A stretch of DNA of 64,000 bases, taken from NCBI GenBank assembly GCA_946811185.2, contig OX328109.1, positions 38,920,129-38,984,128 of the forward strand, in the 5' to 3' direction. Positions 12,301 to 21,279 of this stretch are shown here, piece after piece. The DNA is from Hippopus hippopus (taxonomy: Eukaryota > Mollusca > Bivalvia > Cardiida > Cardiidae). The notes under the pieces are model-generated. The model ran no database searches. It was not told where the DNA came from and saw only the letters and a program-made list of their open reading frames with translations. The translations under genes were made by a program, and so were the position numbers. Each line of letters begins with the position of its first letter. The stretch's first letter is position 1.

Positions 12301-15300
12301 AGTCATTGCAGCAGGATTCATTCCTCTTTCACTGCAGGCTGTTGTCTCAGCGAAGGTTATGTGGGAGAGAGGCCAGTGGAAAACAATATTGTGTTGAATA
12401 CTTGTATAAGAAATTCCAGGAAAGCATGGATAGACCTGCACTGGCCGCCGCGATATAACTGAAATAATGTTGAAAATGGCGTTTAACACCAAACAATCAA
12501 TCAATCAATCATTATCAATTATCAATGCACTGGACTTTGCTGTATTTGGACATCATTTTTTAATCACAGTGTTTGTGAAAACAATAGGAAAAATATCAAC
12601 TGTGGCGTATTAGCAGTACTGATGGCTGCCGGAAACATGAAGAGCATTTTATTGGTGATTTATGTCATAACAAAGTAAACAATAGAAGTTCATTCAAATG
12701 AACAATAAAATAACATGTCTTCATGAAATTATCAAGATTCACAATAGTAGCACCATCATCGTGCGCAGAGCCGCCATCAAATTTTAATTCTTACTTTGTT
12801 ACACTTACTGCGATCAAAAGTAAGGTAATTCATAAGAAAAAACAAATGTAGGTTTTCCTTCTGGTTGATTTTGTACCAAAAATACCATTCCATTTCGTTT
12901 CATTCTATTTCGTTTCGTTCTCGTTTTATTCCGTTTTGTTGCGTTTCGTTTCGGTTCTGTTTCTTACTTTATAAGGACCCTTTTTTATTTGACCCATTTC
13001 CATCTGCAACAAATTTGCAGAACAATTCTTTTCAACTCTTCACCAAACGACAAAATTTTAGACTTGTCCAAATTGAAAGCATTTGCAAAGAACATCAATG
13101 TGACTCAAATTTTGGAATTTGTTTCTGGAAGTGTAAATAACATTTTGGGAAAAGAAGAAAATCCTGGTAACCAGCATTTTCTCCTTTTTCCACAATCTTT
13201 TCAAAAGACCTTTTTGTTCAGGATTGGAAAAATTTTGGATGCTCCTGTATAGGGTTAAACGTACCTGTGAGATAAGCACAATACATGTAATTTAAAAATT
13301 GCTGTACTAAACAGCCACCTGCATTATGGGGTCAACATTGTTCAATTATCTGGCTGCTACACTCAGATTTGACTGTGCTGCAAGGCTCAGAGGTAAACGG
13401 TAGGACCCATAACCTGGGGTTGTATTCACCAACCATTCTTAAGAAAATTCTTTGTCTAACTCAAGAATTTTCTAAATCTGAAAGTAACACAAGTTCTGAA
13501 TGGCTAAACCAAATGGTTTAGCCAATCAGAATTTGTGCTACTCTCTAAATCTAGAATAATACGAAGAATACAGTTTACAGTGGTTGGTGAATACAGGCCC
13601 TTGAGGCCCAAGGTTTGAGCCTGACCGGAAGTACTGGGGGTTTTTTGAGCCCAAAGATTTGTGCCTGACTAACTAAAAGTACTGGGTTTTTTCGTGGGAG
13701 TGTCTTCGGGCAAGACACTCTTGCCTAGTACTGGTGAAACCCAGGAAACACATGATTAATCAAGTTGATATGACTGAAATAATGTTGAAAGCAGCGTACA
13801 ACATCATTTGATCATTGACTGTGCTCCCATTATGACAGGCTCAAACTTACCCTGATCTGTTTTTGTGGCCGGTTTCCAGTTTTCAGTGCTTATAATAGGT
13901 AAACAAACTTGTCCTTTCTCATCAATATTTGGATGATAGATTTTAGTTTGAAATGTGATTTTTGGGGGTTTGAATGGGTACTCTGCCGGGAATTCTAGTT
14001 TAACTCTGAAAGCTCCTTCCCCAAAGGCGTCTCCTGACTGAATAAAAGAACAGAAATTTCTCATTAAAACCCCTTAACCAAATAATCCCCTGTTCTAACA
14101 ATCCAGAGGAAGGCTTTTGACAAGGAGATACACATATCATTTGTCATCTGCAAGTACTTTGAATTTGGTCTAGCCCTAAATTTTGTCGTTTGGTAAAAAT
14201 TTAACTCTTTACCACACGAGAAAAATGTTGGCTTATCCACACTGAAAGTATTTGCACATGACAATTTGAATCTGACTCAAATGAGGAAATTTGCCTTTGT
14301 TAGGGTAGAAAAGATTGTGGGAAAAAGAGAAAATGCTGGTTACCAGCATTTTCTCCTTTTCCCACAATGTTTTCAAAATGCTTCTTCTGGGAAGTTAAAA
14401 GTCAGGATTGTGTGGTAAAAAGTTAAAACTGATTTTGAAAGTATTATGCCTCGCTTAATTTGCGGCACAATTGTGCATTTCAAAAGGTTTCTAAATGAAG
14501 ATCATAAAAACAGGACTGATTGGTAAACAGTTAATCATTTGCCACACAATTCTGACTTTGAATGAACCTGAGCAAGAAAAGTTTTGGAAACATTGTGAGA
14601 AAAGGAGAAAATGCTTGTAACCAGCATTTTCTTCTTTTCCCTCGGACCCACAATGTTTTCTACCCTGTCAAGGACAAATTTCATCATTTGTGCCACCTTT
14701 GATTTGTGGTCTGCAAATTCTTTCAATTTTGACCAGACTAAAATATTGTCATTTGGTAAAGAGTTTATACAGATCCCTCTGACCTGATCAACCCAACCAC
14801 CTATCCTCCATTTGTCTGGATCGCACTCTGGTGGTCAATTTGAAGAGTTCAGGACTTGAGGAAAGGGGGTTGCTGGTTTGATCCCTGGCTCGGCCAATTT
14901 CTTTCTGAGGAATGATGAGTCATTGCCACAGGATTCATTCCTTTCTCATCTCTGGCTGTTGCTTTGGCGATGGTTATATGGGAAAGCAGCCTGTGGCTTG
15001 GAAAGAATATTGTGTGCAGTACTGATAAAAGAAATTCTTGGGAAAATATGGATAAGTGCCCTAGCTGCCACCATATAACTGAAATAATGTTGAAAACTTT
15101 GTTAAACATCATACAATCAATTTATCACTTCATTTCTCTGGGTTAACTTACCGGAAGCAGAAGTCCATTCCACTCTAGCATATTTTGATCATTTACTTGA
15201 ATCTCCTTGAAATGTTTGTTATTTTTTTTTCTCATATCTTCAAGTTCCTACAACAGAAAATAAGCAAAATGTCAATAATAGCCCTGTATCAATCCACTGC

Positions 15301-18300
15301 TGTATAAATAAATGTGCCATACACGCAATTGACTTCATTAGAGACATTTTACCATAAGAAGCCTGTACTGTGAAAAAATAAAATTCATAGTTTCACAACA
15401 AGGTATCTGTAAGTGAACCTGAGGAAGGATCATATGCAACACAAAAGGAACACACATATTTTTGACAGTCTGACAGTGCCAGCATAAGTACAAAATTGAT
15501 CACTCAACCTGGAAATGGATCATAATCTAACATGATGGTCAATCATGACCGAAATCGATAAAAAATCCACACATTCAAAGCAGATTGAAACACGAAAATC
15601 AAGGGGGATAAGTGGTTATAAAATGTCAAGAGGAATACAGATCTTTCCCTTAACCATTTACCAAACAATCCTGTGTTTTAATGACCCTAAGAAATATTAC
15701 ATAATGAGAAAAGGAGAAATTGCTGGAAACCAGCATTTTCTCCTTTCTCCACAATGTTTTCTAATCTATCTGGGAGCTAAAGCTTTTCACAAATTTTTAC
15801 AAATTTTTAATGTGTCATCTGCAGATGTTTTGAAATTGGAAGAGTCTGAAATTTGTTGTATGGGAAAAGGTTAAACATTATGAGCTAAACTATAGCTTGT
15901 TATACCCTATAACTAGGGTCCCTATAAAGTAAGAAATAGAATCAAAATGAAACATAACGCAACAAAATGAAATATAACGAAACCAAATGATATGCAACAA
16001 ATTAAAGAAGAATTAAAATCTAGTTCACAAAATCAGCCAACTAAAAGTCAAGTTGGGCTTCCTACTGCAGAGTCTGCATGTTGTTACACCCATGCAAGCA
16101 GTCAGGAGTCTTCGGTGGTGATTTGCCGAGACCAGGAGTACATGAAACTTTCTGCAGAGTAGCAGATCATGTGTCATGACTAGAACCCAAGACCACTATA
16201 ACCTTAACTAGCAACTACGAGATCGCTTTCAAAGGACAACAGCTACAGCTGCTGTTACCCATAGTCCTGGCAACGACTAGATTTCTGCCCAGAGAGAGTG
16301 GAATCATTTTGCTGCAACAGTTTTCACTGATGTTGCCCATACGTTGGCTCAGTTTTCATGCACCACACAGTAATAATAGGGTGCAATGGACCCTGGGACA
16401 TCACTTTGGCAACACAACTTTGGCACAATTTTTTTCCTTGATGAGTCGAAGTTAGTATTGTCTCGAGCTGATTGCTTTGTATGACTATTGCTTACTGCAA
16501 CTCAATCGTTTTTGGAAGTGGGGAGACAGGTATGGTCTGAAGCAGTACTGCTTACAGGTATCACTACCAACTTGTCATTACTGAGTGAAGTTTAAATGCC
16601 CAAAAACATTGGGAAAATTTTCTAGTCCCACATGTTGTCCCTTTGCTTCAACAGGATAAAGCCAGACCCTATGTCGCTTGTCAATATGTTTTTTATAAAA
16701 TCATAACACTGATTTCATTGATGACTGGCCTTAAAAAGCCCAGATTTGAACCCAATAGAACATTTATCGGATAATCTTGATTGACATGTTAGTCAATCAC
16801 CAAATCCGCCAAACAACGCAGATGACCTACAGGCAGCACTGCATGAAGAATGGAGTAACATCTCTCAAGCCAACATAAACAAGCTTGTTCCCACAATGAT
16901 GTTGCTGTCAGGCAGTCAGCATTGCACTCTAAGGTTACACACGCTACTGGTAATTGACTTTTAAAATCCACCTCTTCCTTATTTTAATCCAAATCAAACA
17001 ATCAAATGATACTTCCTGTCCAATATATGCTTGCCAATAGAAAAAGGTTCAAAAGGCAATTTTTCTTTACAAAAAGAAGAAGATTTCAGCAAAATCTATT
17101 GAAAAGATAAAAGGTGTCTTCATTCATGCCATTGAGGCTTTTCATTTGAAGAAAATAATCTGATTTAAAGCCAGCAACACTTGAAGAAAGAGGGCATACT
17201 GCTGTATAAATGTGCGGAAAAAGAATAAAGACATTTTAGATTTAGTGCACAAACATCAAAAAGAATTCTTACATGAAAAATGTTCCCAAATTCATTAATC
17301 CACTCCTTTTAATAAATGGTAAATAAATAATAAATAATGTGATAATTTTTGTGCGAACTACCACCTTTATTTGCACAACATTATTCTAACCCATCTTACT
17401 AGCATCCAAACTGGATTCAAAATCGGGAAGGGGGCTTATTAAAAGGCAAAAGGCACTCAATTTTTCTTTGTTTGGACATGATTTTTGAGTTACGGTATTC
17501 CTGAAAACAGTGGGAAAAATATCGACTGGGCAGAGACGTGTTAATGCTACTAACAGCTGCAATATAACTGAAGAACATTTCAATGATGATTTATTCTAAT
17601 TGTAAAGTGAATAATAAAAAGTCTACATAAAAAAACAATTATCTACAGTAAAAGCATGATAGTTGCGTGGATAGCTGCCATCAAATTTGAATATTTACTT
17701 CATGCCATTTAATTTCAATCAAAAGGTAGACATTTTAAAGGAAATAGTAATACAGGTTTTAAAATTTAACTCCGCTTGATTTTTTTCCATTTCATGGTTT
17801 TGTTCTATTTCATATTATTTAGTTCTATTTAGCTTTCTTTTGTTTTGTTTCCATTCGAGTCAATTTCTTACTTTACAGGGACTCCCTAAAACTAAGCCAA
17901 ACTAAAATGGCCATGCTTTTTACTTGACCAAAGTTAAGTGATGGGGGTACATTTCCCCCACTTTTTTCAAATCCTGGATCAGGCACTGCAGTTTTGGACT
18001 GGCTTTTCAGAATATCACAGGCTCAATAACACATGTTCATTAAGTGGGATCGCATTATTCAGACGAGTAGCATGGTGTTGTTTTAGTCTCAATAATGAGA
18101 CGCTACGGTGATTTTTTTCATATGTGGACATTTACTGTTCACCGTACCGTCTCAAGTCCATCGTAAATTTTCCGGTAGCAAAGATAGAGCGCTTTACTGC
18201 CTTTCTGTTTTGTTGGTTTAGTCTGTATTGCAGCGAAATGCAATTAAATTTAAGTAACTAACACGACCAAAGACAAATTATTAAACCTTTCATCACCTAA

Positions 18301-19541
18301 AGAGCTTGTAGAAGTCGTTTATAACATGTAAATCTCGGAGAAAACGCTGACGAAATTTATCGTGCATGGCGGCCATTTTGTGTGTTTTCGGGAATGTAAA
18401 CAACTCCAGTAACAGATGAAATGCACGGTTTTCTCTTAAGTTCAGCATTTAAATTGAAAATATTTGTATTTCAAACGAAGCATTACTAAATACTCAAGCA
18501 ACAGGAATGTTTAAATCCTAGTTTTGTGCTCTATTTGTGAAATTATGAGAGCTCAAACTTGCGCACAAAATCTGTGCGGAACTTTCAACTGATTTTGTCT
18601 TGATCGTCTCTGTACCCAGAGGCGACCAGTCAAAAAGTAACATTGCCTTTGGGGACATTTATCTGTACTAGGTGTTGTTTAAACTTGTTTTTAGTTTCTA
18701 TTGGAGTTTAAAGCTCTTTTAACAGCTTAAGTCATATCAGGGCGGTCAGAGCACCTACGCAGGCATTTCCTGGCTTTCTCACACCAGTACTGACACAACT
18801 TTCTTTCTGAGCCACTGACTACTTTTCTCACAGGTATCAGTGATGAGAGGCAAAAAAATCGCCGGAAAGAAAGTTTACCTCAACCGGGTAACAAACTCGC
18901 AACCACCAGGTTACGAGTCAGTCACACTAATCACTGAGCTACCCGGCTGGGCAATGATGTATCAATATTTCATGAAATTAGAAATTGATTTATTGAAGAC
19001 TAAACATTCTGATATTTGACACCAAAGTTGCCTATTTTTACTAAATGTAACTGTCAAATTCCTTATGATTATGGAGAAAAAATATATTTATCAGTGTCCA
19101 TTTGTTTCAGGCAAAATTCTGATTAACAGCGTAAAAATGCAATAGGGCCCTTTTTGAGGAATTTAAGTCAACACATGGAATATGGTTTGTGAGTCAACAC
19201 ATCCGGTTCACATATCTTGCTGTTGGCGGAAATTTGGGCTAACTCTTCACTTGGACATAGATCTATCCGCTTATAATTCTTTGAGATTCTACCGATCTAA
19301 ATGAAATAATCCTAGTCATCGAGATTGGGCAACAACAATCTTCAATTGCTCAACAAGAGGTAAACAAAAGCTTCGAAGACGTGTATCACCTAAAGTTCAT
19401 TAACTTTCATTTTACTGTTCTAATGAACCTCGACTTTTGGATTAATTCGTACAATAAAACGATTTTATCGAGGTTGAATGCCTATAAAAAGATAAATTAT
19501 TCTTTCGTTTTTACCTTCGAAAGTCGTTTAGTTGCTGCCAT
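6154..19541 (-). CDS. UBE2L3: UBE2L3-type ubiquitin-conjugating enzyme E2 (complete, 4 exons)
   Basis: Coding exons on the minus strand are 19541-19515, 15247-15152, 14037-13851 and 6308-6154. They sum to 465 nt, or 154 residues plus stop, the same length as human UBE2L3 (UbcH7). All introns are GT-AG and the phases (0, 0, 1) fit. The product is a cytosolic E2 that takes ubiquitin from E1 and passes it to HECT and RBR ligases such as parkin. Visible family marks are the start MAATKRLSK, the HPN motif at residues 76-78, catalytic Cys86 in GQVCLP, and Phe63 in EYPFKPPK, the residue UBE2L3 uses to contact its E3. The C-terminus EKRPAA closely matches the human one. Human residues DNPPYDKG are replaced by SGDAFGEG, the most divergent stretch. 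Introns are 4.3, 1.1 and 7.5 kb and full of MITEs and SINEs. Seen: exons, splice sites, motifs. Known: family roles. Inferred: one-to-one orthology. Confidence 0.95.
6503..6730 (-). mobile_element. Hairpin MITE, family 1
   Basis: Reverse orientation. The hairpin GATTGTTGGAAAAGGAGAAA is perfectly mirrored by TTTCTCCTTTTCCAACAATC, so a private change (TTGG for GTGG) appears on both arms. It lies in UBE2L3 intron 3. Confidence 0.85.
6760..6880 (+). repeat. 5' piece of a CCCCCGCA-type bivalve repeat
   Basis: TATACCCCCGCAAAGTGAAT and TTTTCGGGGGTATACTGGAA form an inverted pair, followed by CTGTCTGTCCGTTTGTCCGT. A family-1b MITE cuts it off. Confidence 0.5.
6880..7107 (-). mobile_element. Hairpin MITE, family 1b (TTGCTCG core)
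   Basis: Ends TTAACCCTTTCCCAAACAAG and CGTTCGGGAAAGGGTTAA. The hairpin core is AAATTGCTCG, TAA, CGAGCAATTT instead of AAAATGCTGG and its mirror; both arms changed together. Confidence 0.85.
7392..7598 (-). mobile_element. Hairpin MITE, family 1 (degenerate)
   Basis: The short arm is eroded; the right end GTTTGGGAAAGGGTTAA and inner AGAAAATTCTGGTAACTAGC are recognisable. Confidence 0.7.
7672..7815 (+). mobile_element. Left terminal repeat of a long-TIR Tc1-type element
   Basis: It begins GGGTACCTATAATGTAAGAA and continues as about 120 bp of GAAACGAAAC-type repeats. It is the inverse of 12870-12980 and similar to the left end of the element at 15914, and like that element it is followed by AAATCTAGT. 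Confidence 0.6.
8151..8705 (+). mobile_element. tRNA-headed SINE, split by a second SINE
   Basis: Head GCCGAGCCTCGGTAGC, B-box-like GCTAGTTCAAATAC, and tail ACAACTGAAATAATGTTGG with GGGCGTTAAG. The body stops at 8385 and resumes at 8653, where another SINE has inserted. Confidence 0.75.
8386..8652 (-). mobile_element. SINE inserted in a SINE, with 12-bp duplication
   Basis: On the minus strand the head is GACGGGTAGCTCAGTGGTTA and the B box GGGTTCAATACC. The tail is ATATGACGTAACCTGTTAAA and then GGCGTTAAACTC. CAATGCAGCGAT is present at 8374-8385 and 8653-8664 as the target duplication. Confidence 0.85.
8735..8935 (-). repeat. Dispersed repeat, TTAGACAAAATGGAT family
   Basis: Reverse copy: GCAAGTCATCATATAATCAC and GAGGTACACTGGTCCTTTGA. 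It ends in the hairpin CAGCCTGCGTGGATTGCGCA. Confidence 0.6.
9205..9370 (+). repeat. Dispersed repeat, TTAGACAAAATGGAT family
   Basis: GGTCAATTTTCTGGATGTCA to AAGCCCCCTTTTGCCAGAGC and ATGGCTC. Confidence 0.6.
9987..10590 (+). mobile_element. Helitron-like element with terminal hairpin and CTAA
   Basis: It begins AACTAGAGGCGCTTGAGCGC (hairpin). Two to three internal units carry GGTTGCCATGGCAACC and GGAGAAGATTTTTAAAG. After GGACGGACGGACGCACGACG it ends in the hairpin CACTGGCCTTCGGCCAGTG, then GAGCTAA|T. A hairpin some 5 bp before CTAA at an A|T site is the Helitron 3' signature; no Rep/helicase is present. UBE2L3 intron 3. Confidence 0.6.
10591..11270. other. UBE2L3 intron 3, unique-looking
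   Basis: No repeat or coding signal recognised. Confidence 0.5.
11275..11495 (+). mobile_element. tRNA-headed SINE
   Basis: Head TGCGTGGCTCAGTGGTAAAG, B box GGGTTCGAGCC, and tail GATATAACTGAAAATTGTTG with GGCGTAAAACACC and CAATC repeats. It lies in UBE2L3 intron 3. Confidence 0.75.
11805..12980 (+). mobile_element. Right part of a long-TIR Tc1-type element
   Basis: It matches the right half of the element at 15914-17888, for example the GAAGAAAGAGG, ATAAATGT and AATAAAGACA series and the following 600 bp. It ends in the CGTTTC-rich inverted repeat and CTTACTTTATAAGGACCC. A SINE interrupts it at 12201-12515. It may belong with 7672-7815 as one 5.3-kb element swollen by later insertions, or be a separate remnant. 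Confidence 0.6.
12201..12515 (+). mobile_element. tRNA-headed SINE (well preserved)
   Basis: Head CCTCGGTAGCTCAGTCAGTA, B box GGTTCGATTCC, and tail ATATAACTGAAATAATGTTG with GGCGTTTAACACC and four CAAT units. It is the cleanest copy in the window and sits inside the Tc1 relic. Confidence 0.85.
13032..13258 (+). mobile_element. Hairpin MITE, family 1
   Basis: It starts TCAACTCTTCACCAAACGAC and ends GTATAGGGTTAA, with the long arm AGACTTGTCCAAATTGAAAG and the hairpin nearly intact. Confidence 0.75.
13380..13808 (+). mobile_element. SINE carrying a palindromic MITE
   Basis: Head CAAGGCTCAGAGGTAAACGG is followed by the MITE at 13424-13604. After it come the B-box region AGGTTTGAGCC, the body with TTTTTTCGTGGGAGTGTC, and the tail GATATGACTGAAATAATGTT. 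It ends 43 bp from UBE2L3 exon 3. Confidence 0.7.
13424..13604. mobile_element. Palindromic MITE in a SINE, CACCAACCATTC family
   Basis: The ends are GTATTCACCAACCATTCTTA and, inverted, GTATTCACCAACCACTGTAA; the inner palindrome is centred on AAACCAAATGGTTTAG. Confidence 0.75.
13851..14037 (-). CDS. UBE2L3: UBE2L3 exon 3 (catalytic cysteine exon)
   Basis: It is 187 nt, residues 42-103 plus the first base of codon 104. It carries the UBC core: [26 protein letters not shown] and [11 protein letters not shown]. The acceptor is TTATTCAG and the donor G|GTAAGT. The intron base 27 nt upstream of the acceptor already belongs to a TTAA-bounded MITE half-copy. Confidence 0.96.
14064..14204 (-). mobile_element. 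Half-copy of family-1 MITE beside UBE2L3 exon 3
   Basis: TTAAAACCCCTTAACCAAAT and the long arm are present but the central hairpin is lost. The left TTAA is 27 bp upstream of the exon 3 acceptor, and the right TTAA is shared with the next copy. Confidence 0.7.
14201..14426 (+). mobile_element. Hairpin MITE, family 1
   Basis: TTAACTCTTTACCACACGAG to ATTGTGTGGTAAAAAGTTAA; hairpin almost perfect. It shares its left TTAA with a half-copy. Confidence 0.85.
14531..14767 (-). mobile_element. Hairpin MITE, family 1
   Basis: TTAATCATTTGCCACACAAT at the left and CATTTGGTAAAGAG at the right. The hairpin's right arm has an 8-bp insertion (CCCTCGGA). Confidence 0.8.
14835..15125 (+). mobile_element. SINE copy
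   Basis: Head TTCAGGACTTGAGGAAAGGG, B box GCTGGTTTGATCC, and tail ATATAACTGAAATAATGTTG. It lies in UBE2L3 intron 2, just 27 bp beyond the donor side of exon 2. Confidence 0.75.
15152..15247 (-). CDS. UBE2L3: UBE2L3 exon 2
   Basis: It holds 32 codons, residues 10-41 ([10 protein letters not shown] to WNGLLLP). The acceptor is TTGTAG and the donor GTAAGT. The frame runs through a nine-A stretch, so an indel there would break the gene; as written it is intact. Confidence 0.95.
15650..15874 (-). mobile_element. Hairpin MITE, family 1
   Basis: TTAACCATTTACCAAACAAT to TGTATGGGAAAAGGTTAA. It ends 40 bp before the Tc1 relic. Confidence 0.8.
15914..17888 (+). mobile_element. Tc1-type relic with long AAACG-like terminal repeats
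   Basis: The ends are TAGGGTCCCTATAAAGTAAG on the left and, inverted, TAGGGAGTCCCTGTAAAGTA on the right, flanked by TA. Inside each end runs about 110 bp of degenerate AAACR repeats (AAAATGAAACATAACGCAAC and its inverse). It holds a decayed Tc1 transposase at 16080-16968. It lies in UBE2L3 intron 1. Confidence 0.75.
16080..16968 (+). pseudogene. Decayed Tc1 transposase
   Basis: Fragments in several frames recall Tc1 transposases: [20 protein letters not shown] near 16220, [14 protein letters not shown] near 16435, [15 protein letters not shown] near 16740, and [20 protein letters not shown] then NINKLVPTM near 16815. Many stops and shifts separate them, so it cannot make an enzyme. The DE of the first catalytic site and the E of NPIEH are still readable. 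Confidence 0.8.
17889..18671. other. UBE2L3 intron 1, mostly unique
   Basis: It contains ATGGCGGCCAT at 18365-18375, a YY1-like palindrome, but no ORF or splice context that I can support. Confidence 0.4.
18672..18957 (-). mobile_element. SINE, second tail type
   Basis: It is the same family as the nested SINE at 8386. On the minus strand it runs from CCGGGTAGCTCAGTGATTAG through the B-box region to GGAGTTTAAAGC-type tail sequence (TTAAGCTGTTAAAAGAGC). Confidence 0.75.
18958..19514. other. UBE2L3 intron 1, 5' end, unique-looking
   Basis: No repeat recognised. Confidence 0.5.
19515..19541 (-). CDS. UBE2L3: UBE2L3 exon 1 (start codon, 9 codons)
   Basis: This encodes MAATKRLSK and is followed by GTAAAAAC. 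It was found by looking for the counterpart of the human N-terminus MAASRRLMK, and it joins exon 2 (ELEDMRKK) in phase 0. At 27 nt it is too short for ORF-based detection. The ATG is the first residue of a TISU-like context, CAAGATGGCAGC. Confidence 0.9.
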
Positions 19542-19545
19542 CTTG
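19534..19545 (-). promoter_or_regulatory. TISU/YY1-like element over the UBE2L3 start codon
   Basis: Minus-strand CAAGATGGCAGC differs at one base from the TISU consensus SAASATGGCGGC. TISU elements bind YY1 and direct cap-dependent initiation on very short 5' leaders. The match is seen; the function here is inferred. Confidence 0.5.
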
Positions 19546-19551
19546 GGATGG

Positions 19552-19559
19552 TCACGTGA
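19552..19559. promoter_or_regulatory. Palindromic E-box TCACGTGA upstream of UBE2L3
   Basis: A perfect 8-bp palindrome around CACGTG lies 11 bp upstream of the start codon. USF/TFE/MYC-type bHLH-Zip factors bind such sites. Being this close to the ATG agrees with the very short leader expected from the TISU-like start. Confidence 0.4.
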
Positions 19560-21043
19560 TATGCCGATCATTCATTGAGCAGCTTAGATCTAGTATAAAT
19601 TGTGCCGTTTTGTATTGTTTTACGATTAAATTGTTCAAAACAAGGGTATTTGTAAAACACAAATTTAACATCGTTAGTTTAACAGCATATTCACAGGCAG
19701 TTCAGTTGATCGATTAAGAAAGGAGGAGATTGTAGTCCATAATTTCAATAAGCGCCTTTTGTAAGGGGAACAACTCGATATATGTGAAATATTACACTTG
19801 TACGAGTCCTTTCCCCTACCCTCTTATTTTAAAAGCATCCATCAAGTCTCATCCGCTTTTTCAGATCCATCACTGGCTTGTAAGGGCGTACGCGCCGGTG
19901 ACCTTGGGTCCTCTTCGAGGGTGCACAAAGGCGGCAGAGCTTCTAATGCAAAAATAGGGCGAGAGAGGGACGGATTAAGGAAGATGGAAATATCATTCCA
20001 ATACGTGGATTTTTTTTTTTAATTTCGCCCTCCCTTATGCGTTTTCAAACTTCATCAAACAATTCCTTACTTAATCCACCATCTAGGAAAAGGCTTTTGA
20101 AAAGATTGTCGAAAATGGAGAAAATGCTGTTTCCAGCATTTTCTCCTTTCTAGATCTATACAGTATGCTTCCTGGCGTTTTACCAACAGAAACCATCTGT
20201 TCAAGTACGCTTGTCATAGATTTGCAAATGCGTTCAGTTTTGTGCAGTACCAGTTTTGTCAATCGATTAAGAGTATATGTATTGACTCCTGGATCTCAGA
20301 GGTGTGAATACTTGACTGTTTCTTCAGTGAAAATTTTAGGGTACTATAGAGGCATAACTGTGTCCAAAAATTCTGAGAGTTACAGTATCTGCCGATATGG
20401 ATTCCCTTTTTGATAGAACTTTAGCAAACAGCGGAAGTCTGACAGTAGGAATCCTCAGAGATACGGCTTAGCAAGGATCGTATATAGATGATCCCTGCTC
20501 ACTGGGCAGAGGTACATCCGAGAATGTCAATGCATGGTGAAGCAAACGACAAGGCTGTGACAACCCATTGTCAAGTAGAACTTTAAAACTGGCTTCAGTC
20601 AGCAAGAAAAGACCAAGAAATTGCGATTTCAAGGGTGTTAACCCGTTGTCTGCGCATGTCATATTCTTCGAAGATTCGACCTGTCTGCTATGACGCATCA
20701 CCCATCCCCCGAATACCATTCGGCATACCTCGGGTGATGGGAGCCATCATATCCCTCGGCTGTAACTGGTGGATTGATATGCACCAGATCGGTACATACC
20801 CGGAAATACGCCGGTTAACCGTTCTGAAAATTGTAAGGCTCCTCTTAAAAAAATAAACTTGAGTTTCAATTTTCTATCGAAACCTTTCTAACTATATTTC
20901 AGTTCAGTTGACAAACAGTTCGTACAGTCATTATTTAACGTGGTTTATCAATTTCGATTGAAATTTTTACCGACAGATAAACAGATGTGAATAACTTCAT
21001 CGAGGTTGTTTATGTCGTTGCTAAACGACTGTCAGTGGCGCGC
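19560..21043. other. Upstream of UBE2L3; little recognised
   Basis: Probable promoter-side DNA with one MITE fragment (20068-20155). 20640-20705 resembles 32060-32120 (GCATGTCATATTCTTC), so it is a low-copy repeat. Confidence 0.4.
20068..20155 (-). mobile_element. Family-1 MITE fragment with hairpin
   Basis: Only the short arm and hairpin (GAGAAAATGCTGTTTCCAGC) remain. Confidence 0.65.
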
Positions 21044-21066
21044 TATATATAGAATCACGTGATTCT
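21044..21066 (+). promoter_or_regulatory. TATA-like box next to a 16-bp E-box palindrome
   Basis: TATATATA at 21044-21051 runs into AGAATCACGTGATTCT (21051-21066), a perfect palindrome around CACGTG. An ATG with a good donor follows at 21076. Confidence 0.35.
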
Positions 21067-21075
21067 CATTTCAAA

Positions 21076-21108
21076 ATGGAAATCTCCTTGATACGGACGA
21101 GGTTAGAT
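21076..21108 (+). CDS. Possible first exon (MEISLIRTRLD), unsupported
   Basis: ATG in the context TCAAAATGG starts an 11-codon stretch ending exactly at GTAAGTAC. I do not recognise the peptide and found no partner exon. The TATA-like box would leave a leader of only a few bases. Could be chance. Confidence 0.2.
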
Positions 21109-21279
21109 GTAAGTACGGAATCGGCCGAGTTGTGACGAGTGCCCCGAATACTTGGGAAAAGTAGGGCTTACAGCGAAGCTATTAGCCTGTTACCCAAGCA
21201 TGTAGGGTCTGTTTTAATAAATGGCCGATGCATAGCTAGGTTACATGCTAGCCGGTCACAGCTGAATGAATCGCACCAG

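Noticed and set aside
13804..14264. Starts MRNFCSFIQ and others around UBE2L3 exon 3
   Set aside because: They extend through the intron acceptor into MITE sequence; the true exon starts at 14037.
19798..20022. ORF of 74 codons upstream of UBE2L3
   Set aside because: No family, no start context and no conservation visible; likely chance.
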